Positions 5,017 through 5,759 of a DNA stretch of 5,759 nucleotides are shown piece after piece (position 1 is the stretch's first letter; each line of letters starts with the position of its first letter). Both the position numbers and the translations under genes were made by a program. Below the pieces are notes generated by a model. The model was not told the DNA's origin. It did no database searches and saw only the letters and a program-made list of their open reading frames with translations. Origin of the DNA: Actinomycetota bacterium (GTDB lineage: Bacteria > Actinomycetota > Actinomycetes > Nanopelagicales > Nanopelagicaceae); assembly GCA_010028225.1 (NCBI GenBank), contig RGOY01000082.1:1-5759 (forward strand), in the 5' to 3' direction.

Positions 5017-5759
5017 TGCCCCGTTTTACATTGGGATGGTTACTCGCATCGCGCCGCAATCAGATGTCGCCGTTACAAACTAGACCTTCACGGTTTATTT
5101 CTTTACTCCTTGCTCTTGTAATTGCTTTTGCCGCTCTTTTGCCTCTGCCGTACGTAATTTTTGAACCTGGCGATCCAGAGAATGTCTTGGGTTCGATGAT
5201 TACCGTTCCAGAAGAGTTTCAGTCTTCGAATGAGAGCGGATTTAAAAAGGGGGGCAAGCTATTTCTCACAACTGTCTATGTCACCACGCCAAAGTCAAAG
5301 GTATTCGGTTTCGAGATTTTAAAGGCGTGGATTGATGGAGACGAGACGGTGTTGCCGCGAGATGCGGTCTATCCCGAGAATCAACCGGCAAGTGAGATAA
5401 AGAAACAAGAAAGCCAGGAGATGACTGGTTCACAAGAGAGCGCGATCTTCAACGCGCTGACGTATCTGGGGTACGAAGTTCCTTCAAGGGCCAAGATTGT
5501 GGACGTTTTAAAGCAATCGGATGCTCATGACCGCGTCAAAGATGGTGATCTCATCGTCGAGATTGATGGAAAGGAAGTTGACCGTGTCGAGCAAATCGTC
5601 GATGCAGTTCGACAGAAAAATCCGGGGGATTTCGTCTCACTAGTGATTGAGCGAAAAGGTGAACGCATATCGATTCCCAAAGTGACCCTCATGGAGAATT
5701 CTCTTGGTGCAGCAATTGGAATATTTCTCACCACGACATTTGATTTTCCGATTGATGTG
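5016..5759 (+). CDS. ylbL: YlbL-like PDZ / Lon-S16 membrane serine protease, 3' end outside the window
   Basis: The frame runs from ATG 5016 to the right edge, giving 248 residues of a family usually about 340-360 long. A basic N-terminus (RR at 13-14) precedes a membrane anchor at about 27-47. YVIFEPGDPENVLG (46-59) and GGKLFLTTVYV (79-89) are the YlbL hallmarks. SQESAIFNALTYLGY (139-152) leads to a PDZ domain at about 158-225, with LIVEIDGKEV inside. LGAAIGIFLTTTFDFPIDV opens the Lon-type S16 domain; the Ser-Lys catalytic dyad lies beyond the window. The protease part should face outside the membrane. ATG 5016 is preferred because AAAGGG lies 5 nt upstream and it overlaps the previous stop; ATG 5064 has no ribosome site. 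In B. subtilis and actinobacteria, YlbL-type proteins are linked to envelope or checkpoint proteolysis; the target here is unknown. Confidence 0.92.
   Translation, partial: MPRFTLGWLLASRRNQMSPLQTRPSRFISLLLALVIAFAALLPLPYVIFEPGDPENVLGSMITVPEEFQSSNESGFKKGGKLFLTTVYVTTPKSKVFGFEILKAWIDGDETVLPRDAVYPENQPASEIKKQESQEMTGSQESAIFNALTYLGYEVPSRAKIVDVLKQSDAHDRVKDGDLIVEIDGKEVDRVEQIVDAVRQKNPGDFVSLVIERKGERISIPKVTLMENSLGAAIGIFLTTTFDFPIDV

Noticed and set aside
5525..5734. 69-codon minus-strand frame
   Set aside because: It is antisense to the PDZ region of the YlbL-like gene; the product is Ser/Arg/Thr-rich and unstructured.

Overview
The window reads as chromosomal DNA from an actinobacterium. Base composition is near 50% GC by eye. 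The gene set and order recall a conserved actinobacterial block, represented in Mycobacterium by the Rv3194c-Rv3196 region: a YlbL-type PDZ protease, a DUF2342 zincin-like protein and a ThiF/TOMM-like protein. A DUF5679 zinc ribbon and a YgjP/DUF45 metallopeptidase sit among them. The moderate GC and short intergenic regions would fit a streamlined freshwater actinobacterium (Nanopelagicales/acI-like), but this taxonomic guess is weak. There are no tRNAs, rRNAs, CRISPR arrays, insertion sequences or phage genes.

Layout, left to right. (1) The 3' end of an unrecognised plus-strand gene enters from the left edge and ends at 488. (2) It converges on, and overlaps by 6 nt, a minus-strand ThiF/E1-like protein with a four-cysteine zinc site (483-1700). 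(3) A strong hairpin at 1752-1789 separates that gene from a minus-strand 52-residue DUF5679 zinc ribbon (1858-2016). (4) A 218-nt gap (2017-2234) holds a 14-nt palindrome and a 10-bp-phased repeat. (5) Next comes a minus-strand YgjP-like HExxH metallopeptidase (2235-2894). (6) A 308-nt intergenic region contains a long-range 12-bp stem enclosing a second hairpin (3100-3169), which may be a structured RNA. (7) A minus-strand DUF2342 'zinc-dependent metalloprotease' follows (3203-4633); here it lacks any HExxH. (8) Diverging from it on the plus strand are a small single-span membrane protein (4753-5016) and, coupled through a TGATG overlap, the N-terminal two thirds of a YlbL-like PDZ/Lon-S16 membrane protease (5016 to the right edge).

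Three neighbours belong to peptidase or peptidase-like families (YgjP, DUF2342, YlbL), and the ThiF-like and DUF5679 proteins appear to bind zinc. Their joint conservation in actinobacteria suggests a shared protein-processing or quality-control role, but nothing in the sequence establishes a pathway. The main points of interest are the loss of the zinc ligands in the DUF2342 protein, the undescribed small membrane protein coupled to YlbL, the degenerate ATP loop of the ThiF-like protein, and the possible structured RNA.
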